From positions 1 to 64,000 of the forward strand of contig JAEZUY010000029.1 of the NCBI GenBank assembly GCA_023420895.1: 64,000 nucleotides of DNA, given 5' to 3'. Under the pieces are notes generated by a model. That model did no database searches. It was not told the DNA's origin and worked only from the letters and a program-made list of their open reading frames with translations. Within the stretch, counting starts at the first letter, position 1, and every line of letters starts with the position of its first letter. The translations under genes and the position numbers were made by a program. The stretch comes from Bacillota bacterium. Lineage in GTDB: Bacteria; Bacillota; Clostridia; Tissierellales; Gottschalkiaceae. Positions 23,994 through 32,764 of this stretch are shown piece after piece.

Positions 23994-24842
23994 ATGAATA
24001 GTATATTAGTAGCAGTAGCTATACTAGGTGTGATGGGGTTAGCTTTCGGTATTATACTAGGTATAGCGGCAAAAGTATTTGAGGTTCCCGTAAATGCTAA
24101 AATCGTTCAGGTAAGAGGAGCACTTCCGGGTGCAAACTGCGGTGCCTGCGGATTTCCAGGATGTGACGGTCTTGCTGAAGCTATAGCAGAAGGAAAAGCG
24201 CCAGTAAATGCATGTCCTGTAGGAGGAGAATCATGCGCTGCAGAAATAGCAAAGATAATGGGAGCAGAAGCAGGAGCTACAGAGAAACAGGTAGCAAGAG
24301 TTCTATGTAATGGGACTTGCACAAATGCGACAGAAAAATATAAATATGAAGGTATCACAGACTGTAGAGCGGCAGCACTAGTTGCCGGAGGATCTAAGAC
24401 TTGCTCTTACGGATGTCTTGGATATGGTTCTTGTGAGAAAGTATGTAATTTCGACGCTATAAGAATTATAGACGGAGTTGCAGTTATAGATAAAGAGAAA
24501 TGTACTTCGTGCAAGGCATGTATAGAAGTATGTCCTAAGCAGATTATAGAACTGGTTCCTTACAAACAGAAAGTCGTTGTTGACTGTAAGAACCATAAAA
24601 CAGGTAAAGTAGTTAAAGATTCTTGTCAGGTCGGATGTATCGGATGTCAGATGTGTGTTAGAGCATGTTCTTTCGATGCGATGGAATTCGAAGACAATCT
24701 TGCATTTATAAATTATGATAAATGCACTAACTGCAGAATCTGTGCTAATACATGTCCTACAGGGGCTATATTCGGAAAGCTGCAGAAGAAAAAGAAACCT
24801 GCAGCAAAGCCTAAAGAGAAGACAGAAACTACAACAGCATAA
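23994..24842 (+). CDS. rnfB: Rnf complex subunit B (ferredoxin-accepting polyferredoxin)
   Basis: This 282-aa subunit takes electrons from reduced ferredoxin. Residues 5-26 are a membrane anchor. GANCGACGFPGCDGLAEAIA begins the proximal [4Fe-4S] domain, closed by NACPVGG. Further Cys clusters follow (CNGTC, CSYGCLGYGSCEKVC, then CTSCKACIEVCPK, CIGCQMCVRAC and CTNCRICANTCP), typical of clostridial RnfB with extra ferredoxin modules. The C-terminus is Lys/Pro/Ala-rich. A strong terminator ends the operon 8 nt after the stop. Confidence 0.97.
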   Translation: MNSILVAVAILGVMGLAFGIILGIAAKVFEVPVNAKIVQVRGALPGANCGACGFPGCDGLAEAIAEGKAPVNACPVGGESCAAEIAKIMGAEAGATEKQVARVLCNGTCTNATEKYKYEGITDCRAAALVAGGSKTCSYGCLGYGSCEKVCNFDAIRIIDGVAVIDKEKCTSCKACIEVCPKQIIELVPYKQKVVVDCKNHKTGKVVKDSCQVGCIGCQMCVRACSFDAMEFEDNLAFINYDKCTNCRICANTCPTGAIFGKLQKKKKPAAKPKEKTETTTA

Positions 24843-24849
24843 ATATAAG

Positions 24850-24880
24850 AGAGCCGAAACATTCGGCTCTTTTTTATATT
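24850..24880 (+). terminator. Intrinsic terminator of the rnf operon
   Basis: AGAGCCGAA and TTCGGCTCT form a perfect 9-bp stem around ACA, followed by a T-run. Confidence 0.95.
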
Positions 24881-24973
24881 TGAATTAAATGAAACTGGTT
24901 TTTAATTAGCTATTGAAGGACAATGTCAGTAATGATAGAATCTATATAGAAAAGATTAGATTTGAGGGTTGAA

Positions 24974-25360
24974 ATGACTACTAAATACGATAAAATTTTG
25001 ATAATAGCCGTCATAGTCTTCAGTATAGGATCAATATTTTTCAGCAAGAAATTTGTAAATGATTCAGGCTCAAAAACAGTCTACATAGAAGTGAACGGCG
25101 AAAAGTACAAAGAAATACTTATGGATCCTTCGATGGATGAAGAAATTGAAATAAAGACTGAATACGGTAGAAACGTGCTGAAAATAGAAGACGAAACGGT
25201 TCGAGTTATAGAAGCTTCGTGTCCCGACAAGCTGGATGTCAAGCAGGGAAGAATATCTAAGCCGGGAGAGGTAATAGTTTGCCTGCCCAATAAGCTTCTT
25301 ATAGAAATAAAAGGAAAGAAATCGGACGATGAAAATGAAGTCGATTTTATCAGCCGATAG
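24974..25360 (+). CDS. NusG domain II-containing membrane-anchored protein
   Basis: This 128-aa protein has one N-terminal membrane segment (about residues 9-26) and a NusG-II beta domain with IYI/VYIEVNGEKYKE and EASCPDKLDVKQGRISKPG, the Cys-Pro-D motif seen in stand-alone NusG-II proteins. It commonly sits beside rnf genes and the Gx-type membrane protein in clostridia, but its function is unknown. I chose the ATG at 24974 because GAGGG lies 5 nt before it; a TTG four codons earlier has no ribosome site. Its stop is 9 nt before the next gene's ATG. Confidence 0.85.
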   Translation: MTTKYDKILIIAVIVFSIGSIFFSKKFVNDSGSKTVYIEVNGEKYKEILMDPSMDEEIEIKTEYGRNVLKIEDETVRVIEASCPDKLDVKQGRISKPGEVIVCLPNKLLIEIKGKKSDDENEVDFISR

Positions 25361-25369
25361 GTGATAGAT

Positions 25370-25885
25370 ATGAAGAATACCAGAAAAAATATATTTTTAG
25401 CACTTTTAATAGCTGTAGGAATAGTTCTTGGAATTGTAGAGAACAGTCTGCCGGTCCCAATACCGGTTCTCGGAGCAAAACTGGGACTTGCAAATATAGT
25501 TCAGCTTGCAGTAATAGTGATGATAGGATATAAAGAATCTCTTCTTACAGCATTCTTGAGAACTTTCATAGTTTCAGTGGGAACAGGAAATTTTTCAGGA
25601 CTTATGTACAGCCTGCCGTCTGCGATAATGAGCACACTTTTTATGATTGCGGCATATAATTTCTTCAGAAATAAATTCAGTCTTATGGGAGTCAGTATAA
25701 TAGGAGCTCTGGTTCATAATCTGACTCAGATAATAGTTGCCTGTCTGATAATGAACAATTTCAGAATAGCTGTCTATTATCCTTATATGGCTCTTATAAG
25801 TCTGTTTACAGGATATTTTACGGGTCTTGCAGTGTATTTCTTTGAAAAAAATGCATCACCGATAATCAGAAAAGAGGGATTTTAA
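25370..25885 (+). CDS. Gx transporter family / heptaprenyl diphosphate synthase component I-like membrane protein
   Basis: This 171-aa, five- to six-helix membrane protein has the signature VLGIVENSLPVPIPVLGAKLGLANIV near its N-terminus (known family block, about residues 18-43) and TGNFSGLMYSLPSAIMS. The Pfam family is named after heptaprenyl diphosphate synthase component I, but its members look like small ECF-type membrane components, so the enzyme name is doubtful. The ATG at 25370 follows GGTGAT; an in-frame GTG at 25361 is less well placed. It overlaps maf by one base (TAATG). Confidence 0.8.
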   Translation: MKNTRKNIFLALLIAVGIVLGIVENSLPVPIPVLGAKLGLANIVQLAVIVMIGYKESLLTAFLRTFIVSVGTGNFSGLMYSLPSAIMSTLFMIAAYNFFRNKFSLMGVSIIGALVHNLTQIIVACLIMNNFRIAVYYPYMALISLFTGYFTGLAVYFFEKNASPIIRKEGF

Positions 25886-26460
25886 TGAAAATAGTATTAG
25901 CTTCTAAGTCTCCAAGGAGAATAGAACTTCTGTCGAGATATATAGAAGATTTTGAAATACTTCCAAGTCGAATAGATGAGAATCTGGGAGCAGAAGCATC
26001 TCCTGAAATAGATGTGATGACTTTAGCATTTGAAAAAGCCTGGGATGCGGCGAAGAGAACTGACGAATCGAGTCTAGTCATAGGCTCAGATACAGTAGTT
26101 GCAGGAGAAGAAATATTAGGAAAACCGAAGGACAGAGAGGATGCATTCAGAATGCTGAAATCTCTAAGCGGAAAAGAGCACAGAGTCATAACTGGAATTG
26201 CGCTCATAAATCTCGAAAAGAATTTAAAAGCAGTTGATTATGAAGAATCTAAAGTGGTTTTTAGAGAACTGACTGACAGTATGATAGAAAACTATCTTGA
26301 TACCGGAGAATATGAAGATAAAGCGGGAAGCTACGCTATACAGGGAATAGGAGAAATTCTATGTGAAAGGTTCGAGGGATCTTTTTCAAATATAGTAGGA
26401 CTTCCGCTCGTTAAATTAGATGAAATGATGAAAAAACATACTGAAAAAGGACTTATATAG
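25885..26460 (+). CDS. maf: Maf family nucleotide pyrophosphatase
   Basis: This 191-aa protein is of the Maf/YhdE house-cleaning pyrophosphatase family, which hydrolyses non-canonical or dTTP/UTP-type nucleotides and is linked to septum control. The N-terminal motif LASKSPRRIELL (4-15), the catalytic GSDTVV (69-74 region) and KPKDREDAFRML, then YAIQGIGE, all match. The start overlaps the previous stop (TAATG). In many Firmicutes maf lies before radC-mreBCD-minCD; here a convergent FMN reductase gene intervenes before radC. Confidence 0.94.
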   Translation: MKIVLASKSPRRIELLSRYIEDFEILPSRIDENLGAEASPEIDVMTLAFEKAWDAAKRTDESSLVIGSDTVVAGEEILGKPKDREDAFRMLKSLSGKEHRVITGIALINLEKNLKAVDYEESKVVFRELTDSMIENYLDTGEYEDKAGSYAIQGIGEILCERFEGSFSNIVGLPLVKLDEMMKKHTEKGLI

Positions 26461-26461
26461 A

Positions 26462-26507
26462 AAAAAGCCTGAAGAAATCATTGAAATTTTCTTCAGGCTT
26501 TTATTTT
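26462..26507. terminator. Bidirectional terminator between maf and the FMN reductase gene
   Basis: AAAAGCCTGAAGAAA and TTTTCTTCAGGCTTTT form a long stem with A- and T-rich flanks on both sides. Confidence 0.92.
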
Positions 26508-26521
26508 ACTAAATAAAATCT

Positions 26522-27085
26522 CTATTTACATACTTTGTCGCATTCAAGAAATTCTATATAATCTTCTATCATCTTTTCAATTATATGCATACGGGATGAA
26601 AAATCTATAATTCCATTTTCATCTTCAGCATCATCTATGGCATTGAAATATATTTTGTTTTTAAGCATTATATCTGCCTTTAGGAAGCACAGAAATGCCA
26701 TTAAATCATCCTGCATATTCAGTGTTCCTGATATTCCTGGAGTCACTCCCGAAACTGCGCATTTAACTCCGTTCATAGCCTGGCCTTTTCCTTCGCCCAT
26801 AGGTCTGCTCAGCCAGTCGAGCATATTTTTAAGTCCTCCGGGTATTGAGTGATTGTACTCAGGCGAGAATATCCATATTCCGTCAGCCGCTCTCACCTTA
26901 TCTCTCATATCCTGAACTGAAGCCGGTGTAGGATACTCTATATCTCCGTCGTAAAGAGGTATCATATCCGGTGTAATTACATCGAATTCAATTTTTCCCT
27001 CTGTGAGTTCTATAATTTTTTCCATAAGCTGTCTGTTATAGGATTTCTTTCTGAGTGATCCTAAAAGTGCAACCACTTTCTTCAT
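26522..27085 (-). CDS. NADPH-dependent FMN reductase family protein
   Basis: This 187-aa flavodoxin-like protein has GSLRKKSYNRQLM near the N-terminus (phosphate loop for FMN), FSPEYNHSIPGGLKNMLDWLSRP (known family block, about residues 75-97) and VKCAVSGVTPG, the pattern of ArsH/YieF-type NAD(P)H:FMN or quinone reductases. The ATG at 27085 is preferred because GGATGAGG lies 3 nt upstream; the in-frame ATG at 27094 abuts the GAGAGG element directly. It is a single gene on the minus strand, facing maf and divergent from radC. The physiological acceptor is unknown. Confidence 0.88.
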   Translation of the reverse strand: MKKVVALLGSLRKKSYNRQLMEKIIELTEGKIEFDVITPDMIPLYDGDIEYPTPASVQDMRDKVRAADGIWIFSPEYNHSIPGGLKNMLDWLSRPMGEGKGQAMNGVKCAVSGVTPGISGTLNMQDDLMAFLCFLKADIMLKNKIYFNAIDDAEDENGIIDFSSRMHIIEKMIEDYIEFLECDKVCK

Positions 27086-27169
27086 AAACCTCATCCTCTC
27101 TTCAATTTGTGATATATTTTATATATACCCCTATAAGTTTAAAGCTAATCTTATATAGAGATTTGAAAA

Positions 27170-27197
27170 TTGACTAAGTGAGAAAAATGGATATAAT
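27170..27197 (+). promoter_or_regulatory. Promoter of radC
   Basis: TTGACT (27170-27175), a 16-bp spacer and TATAAT (27192-27197) precede a 140-nt AT-rich leader with no recognised structure. Confidence 0.65.
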
Positions 27198-27345
27198 ATA
27201 GTTTGAGAACACATATTCAGATACTCATCCTGTTCACAGTAAAAATCTGCTTTTTAAAATTAAAAATTAAACGTATTAATTTATCATTTCAGAAAATCAT
27301 ATTCAAAATCATTTCAGTTTAAAACAGTTTTGGAGGTAATAATTC

Positions 27346-28014
27346 ATGAAAAACTTGCCGGAAACGGAAAGACCGAGAGAAAAACTTCTGTCAAAAGGCC
27401 CGGGTGCGCTTTCAGCAGCGGAGCTTCTAGCTATAATAATAAGGACCGGTTCTAAGAATGAGAGCGCTCTTTCGCTTGCAAACAGCCTGCTTTCAAAAAC
27501 TATGAGAGGAATAGAGGATATAGCGGAGATGTCTGCAGAAGAGATAAAAGAAGTCAAAGGTCTAGGAGATGCGAAAGCCGCACAGATAATAGCGGCTCTT
27601 GAACTTGGAAGAAGAGCAGGTTCAGCGAAGTTCAAAAAATTTAAAATAAAGAGTCCTTCAGATATTTCAGATTATTTTATAAATGAGATGGCACATTTAA
27701 AAAGAGAACATTTCAATATAGTAATGCTGGACAATAAAAATTACATCATAGAAGTCTATAACGTTTCAATAGGTTCACTCAACTCAGCAATAGTCCACCC
27801 AAGAGAAGTATACAGGAATGCAATAAAAAGGAGCAGCGCTTCAATAATACTCGTCCATAATCATCCGAGCGGAGACATAACTCCGAGCAGCGAAGACATA
27901 GCAATAACGAAAAGACTCGATGAATGCGGAAAGATAGTGGGAATAAAAGTGCTCGACCATATAATCGTAGGAGAAAACGGGTATTTCAGCTTCAAAGAAG
28001 AAAATCTTTTTTAA
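27346..28014 (+). CDS. radC: RadC family JAB-domain protein
   Basis: This 222-aa protein has an N-terminal helix-hairpin-helix region (IEDIAEMSAEEIKEVKGLGD) and a C-terminal JAB/MPN metalloprotease-like domain with HNHPSGDITPSSEDIAIT, the zinc motif. The name RadC implies DNA repair, but that role is disputed and the activity is unknown. GGAGG precedes the ATG. In related genomes radC is followed by mreBCD before minCD; here minC follows after only 147 bp. Confidence 0.93.
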   Translation: MKNLPETERPREKLLSKGPGALSAAELLAIIIRTGSKNESALSLANSLLSKTMRGIEDIAEMSAEEIKEVKGLGDAKAAQIIAALELGRRAGSAKFKKFKIKSPSDISDYFINEMAHLKREHFNIVMLDNKNYIIEVYNVSIGSLNSAIVHPREVYRNAIKRSSASIILVHNHPSGDITPSSEDIAITKRLDECGKIVGIKVLDHIIVGENGYFSFKEENLF

Positions 28015-28161
28015 ATTTTTCTGGAGGCGTTTTCAATATGGCAATCCTCTGATAAGATAGAAGGTATATCAATTATTTGATAAATGATATATAATATAAT
28101 AGAAACAATTACAAAAATTATTTTGAATAAACAGTTTCAATAAATTCTGAAGGAGGAAGAG

Positions 28162-28917
28162 ATGAAAAATAAGCTTATTCAGTTAAAAGGTGATAATGAA
28201 GCCATAAATATATTTATAAAAAAAGGCAGTATTTCGCAGGCATTAAAAGAATTAGAAGATAAGCTTGAATCTTCTAGAGCCTTCTTCGAAGGCGCAGTAG
28301 TGAATAAGATAATAGGTGAATCACTATCATATAGAGATATGAAGCTTATAGAAGAGCTCCTTTGGAACAAATTCGATATATCAATAAAAGATACTGATAT
28401 CTTGAACGATATAGACAATGAGCAGTTTCAGCCTGCAGAAGATGAAAATGAAGCGGAAGATGACAGAGTTCAGACTGTAACGGCAGAGGACATAAAAGAA
28501 GCGGCAGAAGCTGCGGGAATTGAAGGTCCTGTTACAGCTGAAGGAATGAATCAGGCGCTTGAATACTTAAATAGAGAAGTAAAACAGGAAACGCTCTTTT
28601 TGCGAACGACAGTGAGATCGGGACAGGTGATTTCTCATGACGGAAATATTGTGATTATAGGAGATATAAATCCGGGAGGAGAAGTTGAAGCTGACGGACA
28701 TATAGCAGTTTTCGGAAATGTGAAAGGTGTTGTTAAAGCCGGAAAATCAGGAGACAGAGATGCTTTTGTAGTCGGAGTTAGACTTCAGCCTACTCAGATA
28801 GGGATAGCAGGAATGATTACAAGAATGCCGGATGGAGAAGTTTATCAATCACAAGTTCCGGAAATTGCCAGAATCAGCGGCGAGCACATAGTCATAGAAG
28901 AGCTTATGAAAAAGTAG
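28162..28917 (+). CDS. minC: Septum site-determining protein MinC
   Basis: This 251-aa protein inhibits FtsZ polymerisation away from midcell. The N-terminal MinC-N domain spans about residues 1-105. An acidic linker with EDENEAEDD follows. The C-terminal beta-helix contains TLFLRTTVRSGQVISHDGNI, GDINPGGEVEADGHIAVFG and the conserved GVVKAG. It is the first gene of minCDE. GGAGGAAGAG precedes the ATG. Confidence 0.94.
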   Translation: MKNKLIQLKGDNEAINIFIKKGSISQALKELEDKLESSRAFFEGAVVNKIIGESLSYRDMKLIEELLWNKFDISIKDTDILNDIDNEQFQPAEDENEAEDDRVQTVTAEDIKEAAEAAGIEGPVTAEGMNQALEYLNREVKQETLFLRTTVRSGQVISHDGNIVIIGDINPGGEVEADGHIAVFGNVKGVVKAGKSGDRDAFVVGVRLQPTQIGIAGMITRMPDGEVYQSQVPEIARISGEHIVIEELMKK

Positions 28918-28943
28918 ACAAAGCAGATTAGGAGGAAAAACAG

Positions 28944-29735
28944 ATGGGTGAAGCCATAGTAATAACTTCAGGTAAGGGAGGAGTAGGTAAAACTACTACG
29001 ACTGCAAATATAGGAACAGGAATAGCTATGACAGGAAAATCTATAGCTATAATAGATGCGGATATAGGACTCAGAAACCTGGATGTTGTAATGGGTCTTG
29101 AGAATAGAATAGTATACGATATAGTAGACGTTGTTGAAGGAAACTGCAAACTTAAGCAGGGTCTTATAAGAGACAAGAGATACGAAAATATGTATCTTCT
29201 TCCAGCAGCTCAGACAAAAGACAAGACAGCAGTGTCTCCTGAGCAGATGAAGAAGCTTACAGATGATTTAAAGGAGCTTTATGACTACGTTATAATAGAC
29301 TGTCCGGCAGGAATAGAACAGGGATTCCAGAATGCAATAGCAGGAGCGGACAGAGCCGTAGTTGTTACAACTCCGGAAGTTTCAGCAGTCAGAGATGCTG
29401 ACAGAATAATAGGACTTCTAGAAGCGAACGGACTTAACAATCCGAAACTTATAGTTAACAGAATAAGACAGGATATGGTGAACAGAGGAGATATGATGAG
29501 TATCGATGATATGGTCGAAATACTCGCAATAGATCTTCTTGGAATAGTTCCGGACGATGAGTCTATAGTAGTTTCTACTAACAGAGGGGAGCCTGCAGTT
29601 ACTGATGACAATTCACTTGCAGGAAAGGCGTACAGAAATATAGTTAAGAGAATAATGGGAGAAGATGTTCCTCTTCTTGATCTGAATCAGGAGGAAGGTC
29701 TTTTAGACAAGATAAAGAGATTTTTCAAAAAGTAG
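28944..29735 (+). CDS. minD: Septum site-determining ATPase MinD
   Basis: This 263-aa ParA/MinD ATPase recruits MinC to the membrane and oscillates with MinE. The deviant Walker A motif is SGKGGVGKTTT (9-19). Switch regions are IDADIGLRNLD and DYVIIDCPAGIE. The C-terminal amphipathic membrane-targeting helix is LLDKIKRFFKK. AGGAGGAAA precedes the ATG, and minE follows 15 nt after the stop. Confidence 0.97.
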   Translation: MGEAIVITSGKGGVGKTTTTANIGTGIAMTGKSIAIIDADIGLRNLDVVMGLENRIVYDIVDVVEGNCKLKQGLIRDKRYENMYLLPAAQTKDKTAVSPEQMKKLTDDLKELYDYVIIDCPAGIEQGFQNAIAGADRAVVVTTPEVSAVRDADRIIGLLEANGLNNPKLIVNRIRQDMVNRGDMMSIDDMVEILAIDLLGIVPDDESIVVSTNRGEPAVTDDNSLAGKAYRNIVKRIMGEDVPLLDLNQEEGLLDKIKRFFKK

Positions 29736-29750
29736 GAAGGGGGAAATTGA

Positions 29751-30032
29751 GTGGAAATCTTTAAAATATTCGGAAAAAAGAAAAAAAGCAAAAATGTAGC
29801 TAAAGAAAGACTCAAGCTCGTTCTTGTACAGGACAGAAACAAAGTTTCTCCAATCCTATTAGACAATATGAAGAAAGATATAATAGCGGCTATGTCTAAA
29901 TATGCTGAAGTGGACGCTGATGCAGTTGAACTTGAAATCAGCAGAACTAAAAAGGACATGGAGAGTGCTCCTGTAACTCAGATTGTTGCAAATATACCTA
30001 TAAAAAAGGTTCTGAAAGATACAGAAGAATAA
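29751..30032 (+). CDS. minE: Cell division topological specificity factor MinE
   Basis: This 93-aa protein has an N-terminal anti-MinCD/membrane part (MEIFKIFG, VAKERLKLVLVQDR) and a C-terminal dimerisation domain (LLDNMKKDIIAAMSKYAEVD). The start codon is GTG, with GGAAGGGGG upstream. MinE makes MinD oscillate. Its presence shows a MinE-type rather than DivIVA/MinJ-type arrangement at this locus. Confidence 0.95.
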   Translation: MEIFKIFGKKKKSKNVAKERLKLVLVQDRNKVSPILLDNMKKDIIAAMSKYAEVDADAVELEISRTKKDMESAPVTQIVANIPIKKVLKDTEE

Positions 30033-30057
30033 TCATAAATATAATATATTTTTCATT

Positions 30058-30090
30058 AAGCAGGATATTTTATCCTGCTTATATTTTTTG
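30058..30090 (+). terminator. Intrinsic terminator of the min operon
   Basis: AAGCAGGATA and TATCCTGCTT form a perfect 10-bp stem around TTT, followed by ATATTTTTT. Confidence 0.92.
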
Positions 30091-30169
30091 TTTAGAATGT
30101 TTAATTTTTTGTACATTAACTGATTAAATGATAAAATAATATAGAGATTAATCGAAAAGGATTGAGGTT

Positions 30170-32005
30170 ATGAATGATAAAGAACTTAGAGACATTCTGA
30201 TGAGAGTTGAAAAGCCCAGCAGATATATAGGGAACGAACTCAATTCAGTAAAGAAAGATATAGATGAAAATACAGTGAGATTTGCATTTGCATTTCCTGA
30301 TATTTATGATGTGGGGATGTCGCATTTAGGAGGACATCTGCTTTATAATCTGATGAACAGCATAGACGACGTATACTGCGAAAGAGTTTATTCTCCATGG
30401 ACAGATATGGAAGAGATAATGAGAGAAAGAAATATAGAGATTTACGGACTTGAGAGCAAAGATCCGATTTCTAAATTCGATTTTATAGGTTTCACACTTC
30501 AGTATGAGATGAGTTATACAAACATACTGAATATACTCGACCTTGGGAATATTCCTATAAGAGCAGAAGACAGAAAAGAAGGAGATCCTTTCGTAATTGC
30601 CGGGGGTCCCTGCGCATACAATCCGGAGCCGTTAGCGCCAGTTATGGATTTTTTCATAATGGGTGAAGGCGAAGATGTGAATATTGAAGTTATGGAACTA
30701 TACAAAAAAATGAGAAATGAGCCAAGAGATGAATTTCTGAAAGCTGCTGCCAAGATAGAAGGCATTTATGTTCCTAAATTTTATGAGGTTGAATACAATG
30801 AAGACGGGACTATAAAAGAGTTCGGACCTGTTTCAGATGAGTTTCCGAAAACTATAAGAAAGAGAATAGTTGAAGATTTTGAGAACTCATATTTTCCTGA
30901 AAAGATACTTGTGCCTTATATAGAGACCGTGCATGACAGAGTTATGGTTGAAATATTCAGAGGATGCACAAGAGGATGCAGATTCTGCCAGGCAGGGACT
31001 ATTTACAGACCGGTGAGAAACAGATCTATAGATGAGATAGTTAAGAAAGCCAGAAAGCTCATAGATTCTACAGGATATGAAGAGATATCTCTTTCATCGC
31101 TGAGTACGAGCGACTATCCTGAAATAGAGGAATTAGTATCGAGAATGATGGAAGAATTTGAAGATGAAAAAGTTTCAATATCGCTTCCTTCGCTTAGACT
31201 GGATAAATTTCCAATAGAAATGATAGAAGAAATTCAGAAAGTCAGAAAAACAGGACTGACTTTTGCACCTGAAGCAGGAACACAGAGACTGAGAGACGTA
31301 ATAAACAAGGGAATAGAAGAAAAAGACCTTATAGATTCAGTCAGAAAGGCATTCAGCAGAGGCTGGTCAACTGTAAAGCTTTATTTCATGATAGGGCTTC
31401 CTACAGAAACTGATGAAGACGTTCTCGGAATTAAAGATCTCGCTTTTGAAGTTAAAGATGAATTCTTCGGAAGACCGAAAGAGGAGATAAAGGGAAATCT
31501 CAGAATAACTGTGAGCACATCGTGCTTCGTTCCAAAGCCTTTTACACCGTTCCAGTGGTTCGGTCAGGACAGTGAAGAGGAATTTGCAAGAAAGATATCT
31601 CTTCTTAGAAAGCATATAAGAAATAACAAAATTGTATATAACAGTCATGACGGAAAACTGAGTTTCCTTGAAGCTGTAATAGCAAGAGGGGACAGAAGAG
31701 TCGGAGAATCTATAATAAGAGCATTCGAAAAGGGATGCAAATTTGACGGAGGGAGCGATTTATTCGACTATGACAAATGGATGGAAGCGTTTGAAGAGAC
31801 AGGAGTAGATCCTCATTTTTACGCAAACAGACATAGAAGCTATGATGAAATAATGCCGTGGGACTTCGTAGACGTAGGTGTTACGAAAGAGTTCCTTAAA
31901 AGAGAGTTTGAAAGATCTGTAGAAGGAAAGCTTTCAAAGGACTGCAGAAAAGGATGTATAGGATGCGGAGTTAATGAGCATTTCACTGGAGATTACTGCA
32001 GTTAG
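30170..32005 (+). CDS. TIGR03960-type B12-binding radical SAM protein
   Basis: This 611-aa protein has an N-terminal B12-binding-like domain (FPDIYDVGMSHLGGHLLYNLM) and a radical SAM core with C266-x3-C270-x2-C273 in RGCTRGCRFCQAG. Conserved blocks typical of the TIGR03960 family follow (SLSSLSTSDYPEI, TFAPEAGTQRLRDVINKG). The C-terminus carries a CRKGCIGCG cysteine cluster. The substrate is unknown, though the partner gene downstream (TIGR03936/DUF2344) and RNase G regularly accompany it in Firmicutes, hinting at an RNA or ribosome role (inference). Confidence 0.9.
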   Translation: MNDKELRDILMRVEKPSRYIGNELNSVKKDIDENTVRFAFAFPDIYDVGMSHLGGHLLYNLMNSIDDVYCERVYSPWTDMEEIMRERNIEIYGLESKDPISKFDFIGFTLQYEMSYTNILNILDLGNIPIRAEDRKEGDPFVIAGGPCAYNPEPLAPVMDFFIMGEGEDVNIEVMELYKKMRNEPRDEFLKAAAKIEGIYVPKFYEVEYNEDGTIKEFGPVSDEFPKTIRKRIVEDFENSYFPEKILVPYIETVHDRVMVEIFRGCTRGCRFCQAGTIYRPVRNRSIDEIVKKARKLIDSTGYEEISLSSLSTSDYPEIEELVSRMMEEFEDEKVSISLPSLRLDKFPIEMIEEIQKVRKTGLTFAPEAGTQRLRDVINKGIEEKDLIDSVRKAFSRGWSTVKLYFMIGLPTETDEDVLGIKDLAFEVKDEFFGRPKEEIKGNLRITVSTSCFVPKPFTPFQWFGQDSEEEFARKISLLRKHIRNNKIVYNSHDGKLSFLEAVIARGDRRVGESIIRAFEKGCKFDGGSDLFDYDKWMEAFEETGVDPHFYANRHRSYDEIMPWDFVDVGVTKEFLKREFERSVEGKLSKDCRKGCIGCGVNEHFTGDYCS

Positions 32006-32038
32006 AATCAGAAATTGAATGCGGTTAGGAGAAATAGT

Positions 32039-32740
32039 ATGAAAGATATAAGACTAAAATTCAGCAAGAAAAAAGATATGATATATATATCGCATCTCGA
32101 CCTTATGAGACTCCTTCAGAGAGTTTTCAGAAGAGCGGGAATAAAGATGGAATACACTCAGGGGTTTAATCCCCAGCCCAAGATGTCTTTTGCGACAGCT
32201 TTGGCTCTTGGAACTGAGAGTGATTCAGAATACATGGATATAGAGCTTGCAGAAGATATTGAAATAGATGAGCTTATAGAAAGACTGAACGAAAATCTTC
32301 CGGATGGAATAGAAATGCTCGGAGGAGCCGAAAAGACGGACAAAGCCTCGATAATGTCCCTCATAGAGTGGGGAACGTATGAGGTTGAAGCAGATTTAAA
32401 AAAAGATTATACTGAAGAGGAAATTCAGAAAGAAATCGATAAATTTCTTGAACTCGATGAAATTATAGATATAAAAGAAAAGAAAAAGAAGAAGAAAATA
32501 ATAAGAAGAGAAGTCAACATAAGAGACTTAATAAAGAATCTTGAACTGATTTCAGCAGAAGACGGGGAAGTTAAATTTTTCATGTTCCTTAAAACTGGAA
32601 GCAACGGAAATCTTAAGCCGGAAACCGTTATAAAAAAGATAGAAGAATATACGGATTTAGAAATGGAAACGGATTATCCAAGAGTATACAGAAAAGAGCT
32701 TCTGATTGAAGAAAACAACAAGATTGTGAATATAATATAA
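32039..32740 (+). CDS. TIGR03936-type radical-SAM-associated protein (DUF2344)
   Basis: This 233-aa protein shows the DUF2344 N-terminus IRLKFSKKKDMIYISHLDLM with RVFRRAGIKMEYTQGFNPQP and a Lys-rich mid-section (EKKKKKKI). In other bacteria it is encoded after, or fused to, the TIGR03960 radical SAM protein, and the same order holds here. I chose the ATG at 32039 because TTAGGAG precedes it by 8 nt; an earlier in-frame start has no such site. Biochemical function is unknown. Confidence 0.88.
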   Translation: MKDIRLKFSKKKDMIYISHLDLMRLLQRVFRRAGIKMEYTQGFNPQPKMSFATALALGTESDSEYMDIELAEDIEIDELIERLNENLPDGIEMLGGAEKTDKASIMSLIEWGTYEVEADLKKDYTEEEIQKEIDKFLELDEIIDIKEKKKKKKIIRREVNIRDLIKNLELISAEDGEVKFFMFLKTGSNGNLKPETVIKKIEEYTDLEMETDYPRVYRKELLIEENNKIVNII

Positions 32741-32764
32741 ATTTAGAAAGGAAATTCAGCGCTA

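Noticed and set aside
25361..25369. GTG at 25361 as the start of the Gx-type membrane protein
   Set aside because: It falls inside the GGTGAT ribosome-site element that better serves the ATG at 25370.
27121..27135. TATACCCCTATA, similar to GATAGGGGTATAC at 57471 and AAGGGTATA near 63775 (minus), as a CsoR-type operator
   Set aside because: Only half of the known CsoR/CstR palindrome is present, and at 57471 the match is simply the end of the spacer plus -10 box.
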